The translations under genes were made by a program, and so were the position numbers. The notes beneath the pieces are model-generated. The model saw only the letters and a program-made list of their open reading frames with translations, was not told where the DNA came from and did not search any database. From contig NZ_JADYVE010000001.1 of assembly GCF_020193655.1 (NCBI RefSeq), positions 1,116,001 through 1,180,000 of the forward strand: a stretch of 64,000 bases of DNA. Direction: 5' to 3'. This stretch comes from Ensifer sp. IC3342 (GTDB lineage: Bacteria; Pseudomonadota; Alphaproteobacteria; Rhizobiales; Rhizobiaceae). This document shows, piece after piece, positions 53,493 to 61,824 of this stretch. Position 1 is the stretch's first letter. The number at the start of each line of letters is the position of its first letter.

Positions 53493-54395
53493 ATGATCCG
53501 CTACGGAACCAACCCGATTGCATGGAGCAATGACGACGATCATTCGATCGGAGCGCATCTGACACTTGAGGATTGCCTTTCCGATTGCCAGAAGATCGGC
53601 TTCGACGGCATCGAGAAAGGCCACAAGATGCCCTCCGACCCGGAGGCACTGAAGCAGAAACTCGCCTCTTATGATCTCGTCTTCGTTTCCGGCTGGCACT
53701 CCACCAATCTTCTGACGCATGACGTCGAAGCCGAGAAGAAGGCAATCCAGCCGCATCTCGATCTCCTGAAGCACAATGGCTGCAAGGTGGCGATCGTCTG
53801 CGAAACCTCCAATGCCATTCACGGCGACGATTCGAAATCCGTCGCCAAAGACAAGCCGGTGCTACCGGCGGATCAATGGAAGAAATTCGGCGCCGACCTG
53901 GAGGCGATCGCGCAGTATTGCGCCGACCAGGGCATCGATCTCGTCTATCACCATCACATGGGCACGATCGTCCAGACTGGCGAGGAGATCGATCTTTTGA
54001 TGCAGAACACGGGACCGGCGACGAAGCTTCTGCTCGACACCGGCCACGCATGGTTCGGCGGCTCCGATCCGGCGGAAGTCGCGCGGAAATACATGCACCG
54101 CGTTCGCCACATCCATTGCAAGAATGTCCGTCCCGCGATCCGCAAGGAAGTGGAGAGCCAGGGCCTCTCCTTCCTCGAGGGCGTGCGCCGCGGCGTCTTC
54201 ACGGTGCCGGGCGACTCCGAAGGCGGCGTCGACTTCCTCCCTGTGCTGAAAATCGCAGCCGAACACGGCTATAATGGCTGGTTGGTGATCGAGGCGGAGC
54301 AGGACTCGGCCGTGCGCAATCCGTTCGAGTACCAGTCGCTCGGGCTGAAGTCGCTGAAGGCGTTTGCGAAGGAAGCGGGGCTGGACCGGATATAA
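53493..54395 (+). CDS. iolE: Inosose dehydratase IolE
   Basis: IolE dehydrates 2-keto-myo-inositol (scyllo-inosose) to trihydroxycyclohexanedione, the IolD substrate. The 300-residue protein has a xylose-isomerase-like TIM barrel: [68 protein letters not shown] with metal ligands, and [19 protein letters not shown]. The ATG at 53493 is used; a GTG three codons earlier is possible. RIME elements on both sides separate it by about 245 bp from iolD and 196 bp from iolB. Confidence 0.94.
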   Translation: MIRYGTNPIAWSNDDDHSIGAHLTLEDCLSDCQKIGFDGIEKGHKMPSDPEALKQKLASYDLVFVSGWHSTNLLTHDVEAEKKAIQPHLDLLKHNGCKVAIVCETSNAIHGDDSKSVAKDKPVLPADQWKKFGADLEAIAQYCADQGIDLVYHHHMGTIVQTGEEIDLLMQNTGPATKLLLDTGHAWFGGSDPAEVARKYMHRVRHIHCKNVRPAIRKEVESQGLSFLEGVRRGVFTVPGDSEGGVDFLPVLKIAAEHGYNGWLVIEAEQDSAVRNPFEYQSLGLKSLKAFAKEAGLDRI

Positions 54396-54399
54396 CGCG

Positions 54400-54555
54400 C
54401 CCCTCATCCGGCTGCCGCCACCTTCTCCCCGCTTGCGGGGAGAAGGGGTTTGCCGCGCCCTCCACGTCCATCGCCTGCGCAAAGGCGAGAAGGCAGAGCG
54501 ACCAACTCCAGAATCCCCTCTCCCCGCGAGCGGGGAGAGGGCCAGGGTGAGGGGC
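54400..54555. repeat. RIME-type mosaic element, inverted, between iolE and iolB
   Basis: Starts CCCCTCATCCGGCTGCCGCC and ends CAGGGTGAGGGG, with palindromes CCTTCTCCCCGC..GGGGAGAAGG (54421-54446) and CCCTCTCCCCGC..GGGGAGAGGG (about 54515-54541). It is the reverse-complement arrangement of the 53301 copy with a longer spacer. Confidence 0.85.
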
Positions 54556-54591
54556 AGCCTCCAGTGTCATCAAGATTAGGAGACCGTCGAA

Positions 54592-55392
54592 ATGTCCAAA
54601 CTGCTTGTCAAACCGAAGGCACAATCCGGCCTGATGCAGGAAATCACGCCCGAGAGCGCTGGCTGGACCTATGTCGGTTTCGCGCTCAACCGATTGAAGC
54701 CCGGCGAAAGCGCGGCGGGCGAAGCCGGTGAGAAGGAACTCTGCCTCGTTCTCGTCAGCGGTAAGGCGAAGATTTCCGTCGACGGCGAAGACTTCGGCGA
54801 ACTCGGCAAGCGCATGACGCCTTTCGAGGGACAGCCCTATGCCGTCTACGTGCCGAAGGGCAGCAAGTGGCAGGCTGAGGCGATGACCGATCTCGACCTT
54901 GCGATCTGCTCCGCGCCCGGTGGCGAGGGTTTCAAGGCCAAGGTCATCCGTCCTGGCACGCACCCGCAGATGACGCGCGGCAAGGGCACTAACACCCGTT
55001 ATGTCACCAACATCATGCCGGAGGACGACGGATCGGCGCAGTCGCTGCTCGTCGTCGAGGTGATCACGCCGGGCGGGCACACCTCGTCCTATCCGCCGCA
55101 CAAGCACGATCAGGACAACCTGCCGGCCGAAAGCTATCTCGAGGAAACCTATTACCACCGCCTCAATCCGCCGCAGGGCTTTGCGATGCAGCGCGTCTAC
55201 ACGGACGACCGCTCGCTCGACGAGACGATGGCGGTGGAGGACGGCGACGTCACGCTTGTGCCTAAGGGTTATCACCCTGTCGCGGCCGTTCACGGTTACG
55301 ACGTCTATTATTTGAACGTCATGGCGGGACCGAAGCGGATCTGGAAGTTCTATAACGCCAAGGAACACGAGTGGCTGTTCACCGGCATCTGA
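54592..55392 (+). CDS. iolB: 5-deoxy-glucuronate isomerase IolB
   Basis: IolB isomerises 5-deoxy-glucuronate to 5-dehydro-2-deoxygluconate, the IolC substrate. The 266-residue KduI/IolB-family double cupin contains KELCLVLVSGKAKISVDGED, then GGHTSSYPPHKHDQDN with metal-binding His residues. It continues ESYLEETYYHRLNPPQGFAM and PKGYHPVAAVHGYDVYYLNV. AGGAG lies 10 bases upstream of the ATG. It is the last iol gene in the cluster. iolA (methylmalonate-semialdehyde dehydrogenase) and the transporter are not in this window. Confidence 0.95.
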   Translation: MSKLLVKPKAQSGLMQEITPESAGWTYVGFALNRLKPGESAAGEAGEKELCLVLVSGKAKISVDGEDFGELGKRMTPFEGQPYAVYVPKGSKWQAEAMTDLDLAICSAPGGEGFKAKVIRPGTHPQMTRGKGTNTRYVTNIMPEDDGSAQSLLVVEVITPGGHTSSYPPHKHDQDNLPAESYLEETYYHRLNPPQGFAMQRVYTDDRSLDETMAVEDGDVTLVPKGYHPVAAVHGYDVYYLNVMAGPKRIWKFYNAKEHEWLFTGI

Positions 55393-55463
55393 GGAGACTC
55401 TCTGGACGTTTGCCCCGGCTGGTCTATCGTATCGCTCAAGCGGAAACGTGCGAGGAGCGGCCG

Positions 55464-55868
55464 ATGCGGATCGATGGTCAATGCCATTGCGGCTATGTCA
55501 CCTATGAGGCGGAGATTGACCCGGACGACGTGTCGATCTGCCATTGCACCGATTGCCAGCAACTGACAGGCTCGGCCTATCGCGTCACAGCGAGTACGCC
55601 GCGGGCGTCCTTCCGTCTGACCGGCGCCGAGCCAAAACTTTACGTCAAGATCGCCGAGAACGGGCGAAAGCGCCTGCAGTTCTTCTGCCCCGAATGCGGC
55701 TCGCCGATCTACACGACCGGCACGGACGAAGACGCCGAGGAGATCGGCATCCGCCTTGGCACGATCAACCAGCGGCGCGCGCTTGCGCCGCGGTCGCAGA
55801 TCTGGTGCTCGTCCGCCCTGCCCTGGATCGCGGACATTGGCAAGCTGCCCGGCAAGTTGCGGGATTAG
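55464..55868 (+). CDS. GFA-family (CENP-V/GFA domain) zinc protein
   Basis: A 134-residue protein with the glutathione-dependent formaldehyde-activating enzyme-like fold. Zinc-binding Cys residues are CHCGYV (near residue 7), CHCTDCQQLTGSAY (near 30) and FFCPECGSPIYTTG (near 76). Most such proteins have no proven activity. The start MRIDGQCHCG follows GAGGAG. The open frame continues upstream into iolB and is not used. The AraC gene follows 4 bp after its stop. Confidence 0.9.
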   Translation: MRIDGQCHCGYVTYEAEIDPDDVSICHCTDCQQLTGSAYRVTASTPRASFRLTGAEPKLYVKIAENGRKRLQFFCPECGSPIYTTGTDEDAEEIGIRLGTINQRRALAPRSQIWCSSALPWIADIGKLPGKLRD

Positions 55869-55872
55869 CGGC

Positions 55873-56679
55873 ATGACGAAGGGCCAATTCAGAATGCTGC
55901 GTCGCCGGATCGCCGGCGTCGATGCGGTCGAAGCGGCGACGAACCACAGCTTTCCGCGCCACACACATGATCAGTTCGGCATCGGCCTTATCCACCAAGG
56001 CGCGCAAAAATCCCTGAGCGGACGCGGGCCGGTGGAGGCCGCGCGCGGCGACGTGATCACCGTCAACCCCAACGAAGTCCACGACGGCGCGCCGATCGGC
56101 GATGCCGGTCGCTCCTGGCGGATGCTCTATCTTGATCCGGCAATCGTCGAAGCCGCCGTCAGCGATATCAGCGAAGGCGGACGACGAATATGCGAGTTTG
56201 CCAATCCGGTCATCCGAAACGCCGCCCTTGCTGCGCATTTCCGCGAACTCTTCGCAATCGCGACCACCTCGGAAGGCGGCGACGCGACCATTCGCTGGGG
56301 CGAGCTCGTTCTGATGCTTTTTGCAGAGGTGATGCGGTGCGTCCCACGCAGCACACGCAAGGTGCCGGGATCGATCGCCACAGCGCGCAGCCTGATCGAT
56401 GACGACCCGCTAGCTTCCATAACACTGGCTGATCTGGCGCGCGAAAGCAGCCTCAGTCGATTCCAGCTGGTGCGGGGATTTGCGAAGGCGACCGGCCTCA
56501 CGCCCCACGCCTATCTGGTTCAACGGCGGATCGACATTGTCCGGCGCCTGATCGCCGAAGGCACTCCGCTCGCAGAAGCGGCGATCGCCGGTGGCTTTGC
56601 CGACCAGAGCCACATGACGCGCGTCTTCGTGCGCACCTACGGCGTTTCGCCGGGCGCCTATGTCGCAGCCTTGGGCTAG
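55873..56679 (+). CDS. AraC-family transcriptional regulator
   Basis: A 268-residue regulator: an N-terminal AraC cupin domain (about 10-150; TNHSFPRHTHDQFGIGLIHQ) and two C-terminal HTH motifs, SITLADLARESSLSRFQLVR (about 180-200) and PLAEAAIAGGFADQSHMTRV (about 235-255), ending VRTYGVSPGAYVAAL. This subtype is often encoded beside small-molecule exporters, here the DMT transporter 178 bp downstream. The start at 55873 has little SD; Met8 is an alternative. It is very close to the GFA gene. Confidence 0.88.
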   Translation: MTKGQFRMLRRRIAGVDAVEAATNHSFPRHTHDQFGIGLIHQGAQKSLSGRGPVEAARGDVITVNPNEVHDGAPIGDAGRSWRMLYLDPAIVEAAVSDISEGGRRICEFANPVIRNAALAAHFRELFAIATTSEGGDATIRWGELVLMLFAEVMRCVPRSTRKVPGSIATARSLIDDDPLASITLADLARESSLSRFQLVRGFAKATGLTPHAYLVQRRIDIVRRLIAEGTPLAEAAIAGGFADQSHMTRVFVRTYGVSPGAYVAALG

Positions 56680-56731
56680 GAAAAGTGTGCGCGGTTTTCC
56701 GCCCGCATCCCGTGTCTCAACTTATTAGAAT

Positions 56732-56781
56732 CGATCACGTTCATGATTTTGGGTCGATTCGACCCAAAAATCATCGTGATC
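56732..56781. repeat. 50-bp imperfect palindrome
   Basis: GATCACG..ATGATTTTGGGTCG-ATT-CGACCCAAAAATCAT-CGTGATC: arms of about 22 bp with a few unpaired bases. It lies between the AraC and DMT genes. It resembles a dispersed intergenic palindrome more than a terminator, because no T-tract follows. Confidence 0.65.
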
Positions 56782-56857
56782 TAGCGCCTGCAATTCCGTT
56801 CAAGACCGCCGGGCGCCGATCGGTTTTTCTGCAGCCCTCACGCGAGGGTCAGCGGTC

Positions 56858-57760
56858 ATGTCGAAGCAATTTCAGGGTTATGTCTATCTGTCGCTTGCGA
56901 TGGCACTCGTCGGCAGCACCGTGATCGCGAGCAAGGTCATAGCGTCCGGACTGCCGCCGTTCACGGCCACGGCCTTGCGCTTCGCGCTCGCCTTTCCGCT
57001 CTTCCTCGTGCTGATGCGCGCGACCGCGACGCATTGGCCGAAGTTGCAACGACGCGATTGGCTCATCCTGTTCATCCAGGCGGGCGCCGGCAGCGTCGGT
57101 TATACGACGCTGCTGATTTCCGGCCTGCGGCTGACAGCGGCCGCCGATGCCGGCGTCATCATCGGTACGCTGCCCATCGTTTCGGCAGCGATCGCCATTG
57201 TCGTTCTCGGCGAACGGCCGGATCGTTCTATCCTGATGGCGATTGCCCTCGCCGCTGCGGGCGTGCTTTCGATCGTCTTCCGGGCAGACAGCGGTGGTGC
57301 GCATTCGCTCCTCGGCAACATCCTGGTCTTTGGCGCCGTCATTTGCGAAGGCCTCTTCATTCTCATCAACAAGCGCCTGACAACCGCGATTTCGCCCCTC
57401 GCCCTGTCGACGCTGATGGCCGGTCTGGGCGTCGCTGTCTCGGCACCGATTGCCCTGCTCGAAATTCCACAAACGGCTGCGGTAACCTCGCAATCGCTCA
57501 TCGCGGTCGGCTACTACGCCCTGGTTCCGACAATCGGTGGCTTTCTGCTCTGGTACGCGGGGCTCATGAAAGTGAGCGGCACGGAGGCGTCGGTGTTCAC
57601 GGCACTTGCCCCTGTCTCAGCAGTTCTCCTCGCCTTTGCCATACTCGGAGAGCCGATTTCCGCCAATCAGCTGATCGGCATCGTTTGCGTGCTCGCCGCC
57701 GTCCTCAGTTTTGGTCTTCGGTTGCCGAGCGCCGATCGAAATCGCTCGGAAGCTGGATGA
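56858..57760 (+). CDS. DMT/EamA-family transporter
   Basis: A 300-residue inner-membrane protein with ten hydrophobic segments in two EamA repeats (about residues 7-140 and 150-290). Examples are LALAMALVGSTVIASKVIAS at the start, GVIIGTLPIVSAAIAIVVLG at mid-repeat, and ASVFTALAPVSAVLLAFAIL in the second. Probably an exporter of an amino acid or small metabolite. It is the likely target of the upstream AraC regulator. The start is weakly supported (GAGGGTCAGCGGTC before ATG). Confidence 0.9.
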   Translation: MSKQFQGYVYLSLAMALVGSTVIASKVIASGLPPFTATALRFALAFPLFLVLMRATATHWPKLQRRDWLILFIQAGAGSVGYTTLLISGLRLTAAADAGVIIGTLPIVSAAIAIVVLGERPDRSILMAIALAAAGVLSIVFRADSGGAHSLLGNILVFGAVICEGLFILINKRLTTAISPLALSTLMAGLGVAVSAPIALLEIPQTAAVTSQSLIAVGYYALVPTIGGFLLWYAGLMKVSGTEASVFTALAPVSAVLLAFAILGEPISANQLIGIVCVLAAVLSFGLRLPSADRNRSEAG

Positions 57761-57826
57761 AGTTGCATTCCCGAGCGCGATGCCGACACCGCCGTAATCG
57801 CCGTTCACACCAGAGAGGCAGCAAGA

Positions 57827-58519
57827 ATGTATTTCCGCCATGCAAGCGACATCTGGAGGGACTTTCCCGGACTTTCCGCCGGAATTCTTCACGCCCAAGG
57901 CATCCACCGGGACGTCACCATTGATGCGCACATTGCCGGATTCGAGGCCGCGGCGAAAGCACGGCTCGCAGCAAGCACGGAGGGTGATTTTCCAGAGATC
58001 CAGGCCTGGCGGCGCGCCTTCTCGCGCATGGGTTTGAAGCCCACACAATATCGCTCGGCCTCCGAGGCGCTGCTGCGGCGTTTCCGCAGGGATGGGTCCC
58101 TGCCACGGATTCACCCGTTGATCGACCTTTGCAACGCGGCATCACTCGCATTCGCCATTCCAATCGCGGTTTTCGATCTTTCCAGAGTGGCCGGTCATCT
58201 CGAGGTTCGTTACGCCTCCGGCAGCGAGACCTACACCACGTTTTCCGGCGAAACCGAACATCCCGAGCAACACGAAGTGATCTTCGCGGATAGCGAAGGG
58301 CGGGCCCATGCGCGCCGCTGGACGAACCGCCAGAGCGGCCATTCGGCGGTCAGTGACGAGACGACGGCCGTGCTTGTCGTCGCCGAAGCGCTGCACGCCG
58401 ATGCTGCGACAGACGTGGGCCGGCTCGTCCATGAATTGGCGGGAGCCGTGGCCGCGGTCTGGGCCGTCACTCCGCGCAGCGTTGTGTTGGATATGTCGAC
58501 CCCGCGCTTCGATATTTGA
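57827..58519 (+). CDS. B3/B4 tRNA-binding-domain protein
   Basis: A 230-residue protein made of the B3/B4 domain of phenylalanyl-tRNA synthetase beta subunit, standing alone. It contains IQAWRRAFSRMGLKPTQYRS near residue 45, RDGSLPRIHPLIDLCNAASL near 85, then GSETYTTFSGETEHPEQHEV. Such proteins may hydrolyse mischarged tRNA, but most are uncharacterised. It lies 66 bp after the DMT gene on the same strand, so it may be cotranscribed. The start has AGAGAGGCAGCAAGA upstream. Confidence 0.85.
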   Translation: MYFRHASDIWRDFPGLSAGILHAQGIHRDVTIDAHIAGFEAAAKARLAASTEGDFPEIQAWRRAFSRMGLKPTQYRSASEALLRRFRRDGSLPRIHPLIDLCNAASLAFAIPIAVFDLSRVAGHLEVRYASGSETYTTFSGETEHPEQHEVIFADSEGRAHARRWTNRQSGHSAVSDETTAVLVVAEALHADAATDVGRLVHELAGAVAAVWAVTPRSVVLDMSTPRFDI

Positions 58520-58642
58520 AGCCGGGGCGCACCTGCGTCCCCAATGGGTCCAATGTCCGCGCGACGGGCCGAAATCCTTTGACGATGCAAACCGGACGCC
58601 AATATCATCCGCACCAAATCACAATGCGAGACGAAAGCGGCG

Positions 58643-59014
58643 ATGCCCCACGAACGCGCCACGCCATGGCTTCTGAACCTCAAGCAGGCGCTTCTCGATC
58701 GGGGCGGGCTCGAGGAAATCTTTCGCCACGTCCGCAATCTGGTTGTCGCGACTCTGGTCATCGCGGCCGGCCTGCATGCCGTCGAGCATCCCGACATCAT
58801 CGATGCGAAGGGGCTGTTGAGTATCCCGGTCGCCGGCTACTTCGTCTTCTCGACCGGGATTGCGCTGTTTTTCCTCAACTTCGCGGACGGACTTCATCGG
58901 CTTGGGAAGATCAAGCGGCACGTCGCCCTGCAGCTGCTGCTGGTGGCCGTCTACGTGTTGGTCACCGTCCGTGTCGCCCAACTAATCCTGGCACTCCGGA
59001 TGACGCCGTCGTAG
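58643..59014 (+). CDS. Small membrane protein of unknown function
   Basis: Not recognised. A 123-residue protein with an amphipathic N-terminus (LNLKQALLDRGGLEEIFRHV) and three predicted membrane segments at about 33-50, 58-80 and 92-115. Charged GLHRLGKIKRH forms the loop between the second and third. Composition and codon use look like the surrounding genes, so it is probably real. The start is an ATG with GAAAGCGG upstream. It stands between the B3/B4 gene and the convergent prfC. Confidence 0.65.
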   Translation: MPHERATPWLLNLKQALLDRGGLEEIFRHVRNLVVATLVIAAGLHAVEHPDIIDAKGLLSIPVAGYFVFSTGIALFFLNFADGLHRLGKIKRHVALQLLLVAVYVLVTVRVAQLILALRMTPS

Positions 59015-59057
59015 CCGGCGCTGCGCGGGCGCCGGCTACGTACTTCGCGTGGATCGA

Positions 59058-60641
59058 TCACGCCGCCTTGGCGACGTGATATTCCTTGATCGCCACCATC
59101 CTGATCGCCGGATGACGTTCCGCCTCGTAGCGCAGTGAGAAGCTGTCCTGCGCCATGAACACCGGGTCGCCATCGAGGTCGCGGGCGATGTCGCCGCGAC
59201 GCGCCGCGATGAACTTGTCCAGTTCGCCCGGATGATCGGCGGAAATCCAGCGGCAGACGGAGAAGCGCGACATCTCAAAGGAAACGGGCAGGCCGTATTC
59301 CGCCTGCAGGCGCTCCTTCAGAACGTCGAGCTGCAACGCGCCAACGACGCCGACGATTGCCGGCGAGCCGTCGTCCGGCGAGAAGAGCTGCACGACGCCC
59401 TCTTCCGCCATCTGCTGCAGCGCTTCCTTCAGCTTTTTCGCCTTCATCGCGTCCTCGAGCCGGACGCGGCGGAGGATTTCCGGCGCGAAGTTTGGCACGC
59501 CCTGGAAGACGAGCGGCTCGCCTTCGGTCAGAGTGTCACCGATGCGGAGTGTTCCGTGGTTCGGGATGCCGACGACATCGCCGGCAAAGGCCGTGTCGGC
59601 AAGCTGGCGCTGCGAGGCGAAGAAGAACTGCGGCGCGGACAGCCCCATCTGCTTGCCGGTGCGCGAGAGCCGCGCCTTCATGCCGCGCTCGAGCTTGCCC
59701 GAGCAGACACGGACGAAGGCGATGCGGTCACGATGGTTCGGGTCCATGTTCGCCTGGATCTTGAAAACGAAGGCCGTCATCTTCTCGTCCGTCGCCTCGA
59801 CCGTGCGGATGTCGGCCACCTGGGCCCGCGGCGGCGGCGCGAATTCGCTCAACGCATTGATGAGGTCGCGCACGCCGAAATTCCTGAGCGCTGAGCCGAA
59901 GAAGACCGGCGTCAGATGGCCTTCGAGAAAAGCCTTTTGATCGAATGGCTTGCAGGCCTCGATCGCCAGCGTCGTCTCCTCGATGAAGGCGTCACGCTCG
60001 TTTTCCGGCAGGCGATGCGAAGCCATTTCCGGGTCGTTGACCTTGGTGAGCCGCTCCTGCGTGTCGGCGCCGCGCACCTCGTTGGTGGCGAGGTGATAGG
60101 TGCCACAGAAGGTCTTCGAGCGGCCGATCGGCCAGGTGACCGGCGCGCAGTCAAGCGCCAGCTTCTCCTCGACCTCGTCGAGGATCTCGAAGGGATCGCG
60201 GCTCTCGCGGTCCATCTTGTTGACGAAGGTGATGATCGGGATGTCGCGCAAGCGGCAGACTTCGAAGAGTTTCAGCGTGCGCGGCTCGATGCCCTTGGCG
60301 GCGTCGATGACCATGACGGCCGCATCCACCGCCGTCAGCGTGCGATAGGTGTCGTCGGCGAAGTCCTCGTGGCCCGGCGTGTCGAGCAGGTTGAAGACCG
60401 TGTCGTTGTATTCGAAGGTCATCACCGAGGTGACGACGGAAATGCCGCGTTCGCGCTCGATCTTCATCCAGTCCGATCGGGTCTGAATGCGGTCCTTCTT
60501 GGCCTTGACTTCGCCCGCTAGCTGAATTGCGCCGCCGAAGAGGAGGAGCTTTTCGGTGAGCGTCGTTTTACCGGCGTCCGGGTGCGAAATGATCGCAAAT
60601 GTGCGGCGGCGGGAAACCGCCTCGGCAATGCTTTCGGCCAT
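59058..60641 (-). CDS. prfC: Peptide chain release factor 3
   Basis: RF3 is the GTPase that removes RF1/RF2 from the ribosome after peptide release. The 527-residue protein has the G1 motif ISHPDAGKTTLTEKLL near residue 18, the switch region RERGISVVTSVM, G3 DTPGHEDF near 88, and G4 FVNKMDRESRDP near 140. RF3-specific domains follow (PEILRRVRLEDAMKAKKLKE; C-terminal FEMSRFSVCRWISAD). The start MAESIAEAV is chosen by family length; the frame is open 114 codons upstream into the dut promoter side. It diverges from dut. Confidence 0.96.
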   Translation of the reverse strand: MAESIAEAVSRRRTFAIISHPDAGKTTLTEKLLLFGGAIQLAGEVKAKKDRIQTRSDWMKIERERGISVVTSVMTFEYNDTVFNLLDTPGHEDFADDTYRTLTAVDAAVMVIDAAKGIEPRTLKLFEVCRLRDIPIITFVNKMDRESRDPFEILDEVEEKLALDCAPVTWPIGRSKTFCGTYHLATNEVRGADTQERLTKVNDPEMASHRLPENERDAFIEETTLAIEACKPFDQKAFLEGHLTPVFFGSALRNFGVRDLINALSEFAPPPRAQVADIRTVEATDEKMTAFVFKIQANMDPNHRDRIAFVRVCSGKLERGMKARLSRTGKQMGLSAPQFFFASQRQLADTAFAGDVVGIPNHGTLRIGDTLTEGEPLVFQGVPNFAPEILRRVRLEDAMKAKKLKEALQQMAEEGVVQLFSPDDGSPAIVGVVGALQLDVLKERLQAEYGLPVSFEMSRFSVCRWISADHPGELDKFIAARRGDIARDLDGDPVFMAQDSFSLRYEAERHPAIRMVAIKEYHVAKAA

Positions 60642-60731
60642 GATTGAGGTTCCTGTGGGTTGCGGCGTCTTTACAGGCTCAGGAGCCAATATGCAATTGA
60701 CTGCGGCGGGGCTCGCGACGCTTATGGCGGA

Positions 60732-61208
60732 ATGACCAAGCGCCCCCTCGAACACCGCCCTGCCCTCACCCTTATCCGCCTGCCGCACGCGCAGGACCTC
60801 GACCTGCCCGCCTATGAAACGGCGGGCGCCGCAGGCATGGATTTGCGCGCGGCCGTTCCGGCCGGCGAGCCGATGACGATCAAGCCGGGCGCGCGCGCCT
60901 TGGTGCCGACGGGTTTCATCTTCGAAATTCCGGCAGGCTATGAAGGCCAGGTGCGGCCGCGCTCGGGTCTTGCCTTCAAGCACGGCATCACCTGCCTCAA
61001 CACGCCGGGAACGATCGACAGCGACTATCGCGGCGAAGTGAAGGTGCTGCTCATCAACCTTGGCGAGGAGGACTTTGTCGTCGAGCGCGACATGCGCATC
61101 GCCCAGATGGTGGTCGCACCCGTGACGCGGGTGGCAATCCGCGAGGCGGACGGGCCCAGCACGACAGCACGCGGCGCCGGTGGCTTCGGCTCGACCGGTT
61201 CCAAGTAA
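60732..61208 (+). CDS. dut: Deoxyuridine 5'-triphosphate nucleotidohydrolase (dUTPase)
   Basis: dUTPase hydrolyses dUTP to dUMP, which prevents uracil incorporation and feeds thymidylate synthesis. The 158-residue protein has all five trimeric dUTPase motifs: [52 protein letters not shown], and the C-terminal P-loop-like [13 protein letters not shown]. The ATG at 60732 is used; the SD is weak. In many Alphaproteobacteria it lies next to coaBC; here 14.8 kb including the iol cluster separates them. Confidence 0.96.
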   Translation: MTKRPLEHRPALTLIRLPHAQDLDLPAYETAGAAGMDLRAAVPAGEPMTIKPGARALVPTGFIFEIPAGYEGQVRPRSGLAFKHGITCLNTPGTIDSDYRGEVKVLLINLGEEDFVVERDMRIAQMVVAPVTRVAIREADGPSTTARGAGGFGSTGSK

Positions 61209-61254
61209 TGCATGTCGCCCAAAGCTGTGCAGCGGTTTTGGGATAAAACAAGAT

Positions 61255-61689
61255 CTAAAGCGGCGGCAGACGCCGCTTGACCGGCGTCGACTTGACGATC
61301 GAGGTGTTGGTTTGTGCCTTTTCTGCGATACGGTCGAGGATCGTATCGAGTTCCTCCATATCCCTCACCAGCATCTTGGCGATGAAGCAGTCATCGCCGG
61401 TGATCTTGTCGCATTCGACAATCTCAGGCGTTTCCTGAATGAGCTTTTCGACGATATGCAGCATGCCGGGCATGGGCCGGACGCGCACCACCGCCTGCAA
61501 CGGATAGCCAAGTCGCGCCGGATTGACGGAGACGGTGAAGCCATTGATGACGCCGCGCTCCTCGAGCTTGCGCAGCCTGTCGGCCGCACTCGGCGAGGAG
61601 AGGCCCGCCTCTTGCGCGAGCTCCTTCAGCGACACGCGGGCATTGGCCGCGAGAATCTCGAGAATGCGGCTATCGACATCATCCAGCAT
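61255..61689 (-). CDS. Lrp/AsnC-family transcriptional regulator
   Basis: A 144-residue regulator with an N-terminal AsnC HTH (MLDDVDSRILEILAANARVS, then ELAQEAGLSSPSAADRLRKL) and the C-terminal RAM/ACT-like ligand domain (VRVRPMPGMLHIVEKLIQET; DCFIAKMLVRDMEELDTILD). The start is the Met before LDDVDS; a further Met 13 codons upstream is less typical. It diverges from the second DMT transporter gene with 135 bp between starts, the usual pairing of Lrp regulators with amino-acid exporters. Confidence 0.9.
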   Translation of the reverse strand: MLDDVDSRILEILAANARVSLKELAQEAGLSSPSAADRLRKLEERGVINGFTVSVNPARLGYPLQAVVRVRPMPGMLHIVEKLIQETPEIVECDKITGDDCFIAKMLVRDMEELDTILDRIAEKAQTNTSIVKSTPVKRRLPPL

Positions 61690-61824
61690 CAGGCCACCCC
61701 CGGTAAGGCAGAATAGCAAATTCACCATCTATAATTAGGCACCATAACCAGTTTTCCTTTTTGATTCCATATAAAGTCGCGCAACAGCCGATTATTGTTG
61801 TGCGATCAGATAAGGAGACCAGCC

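Noticed and set aside
47041-55392. Complete inositol pathway within the window
   Set aside because: iolA, an inositol dehydrogenase idhA and the inositol ABC transporter are absent; only iolY, iolR and iolCDEB are present.
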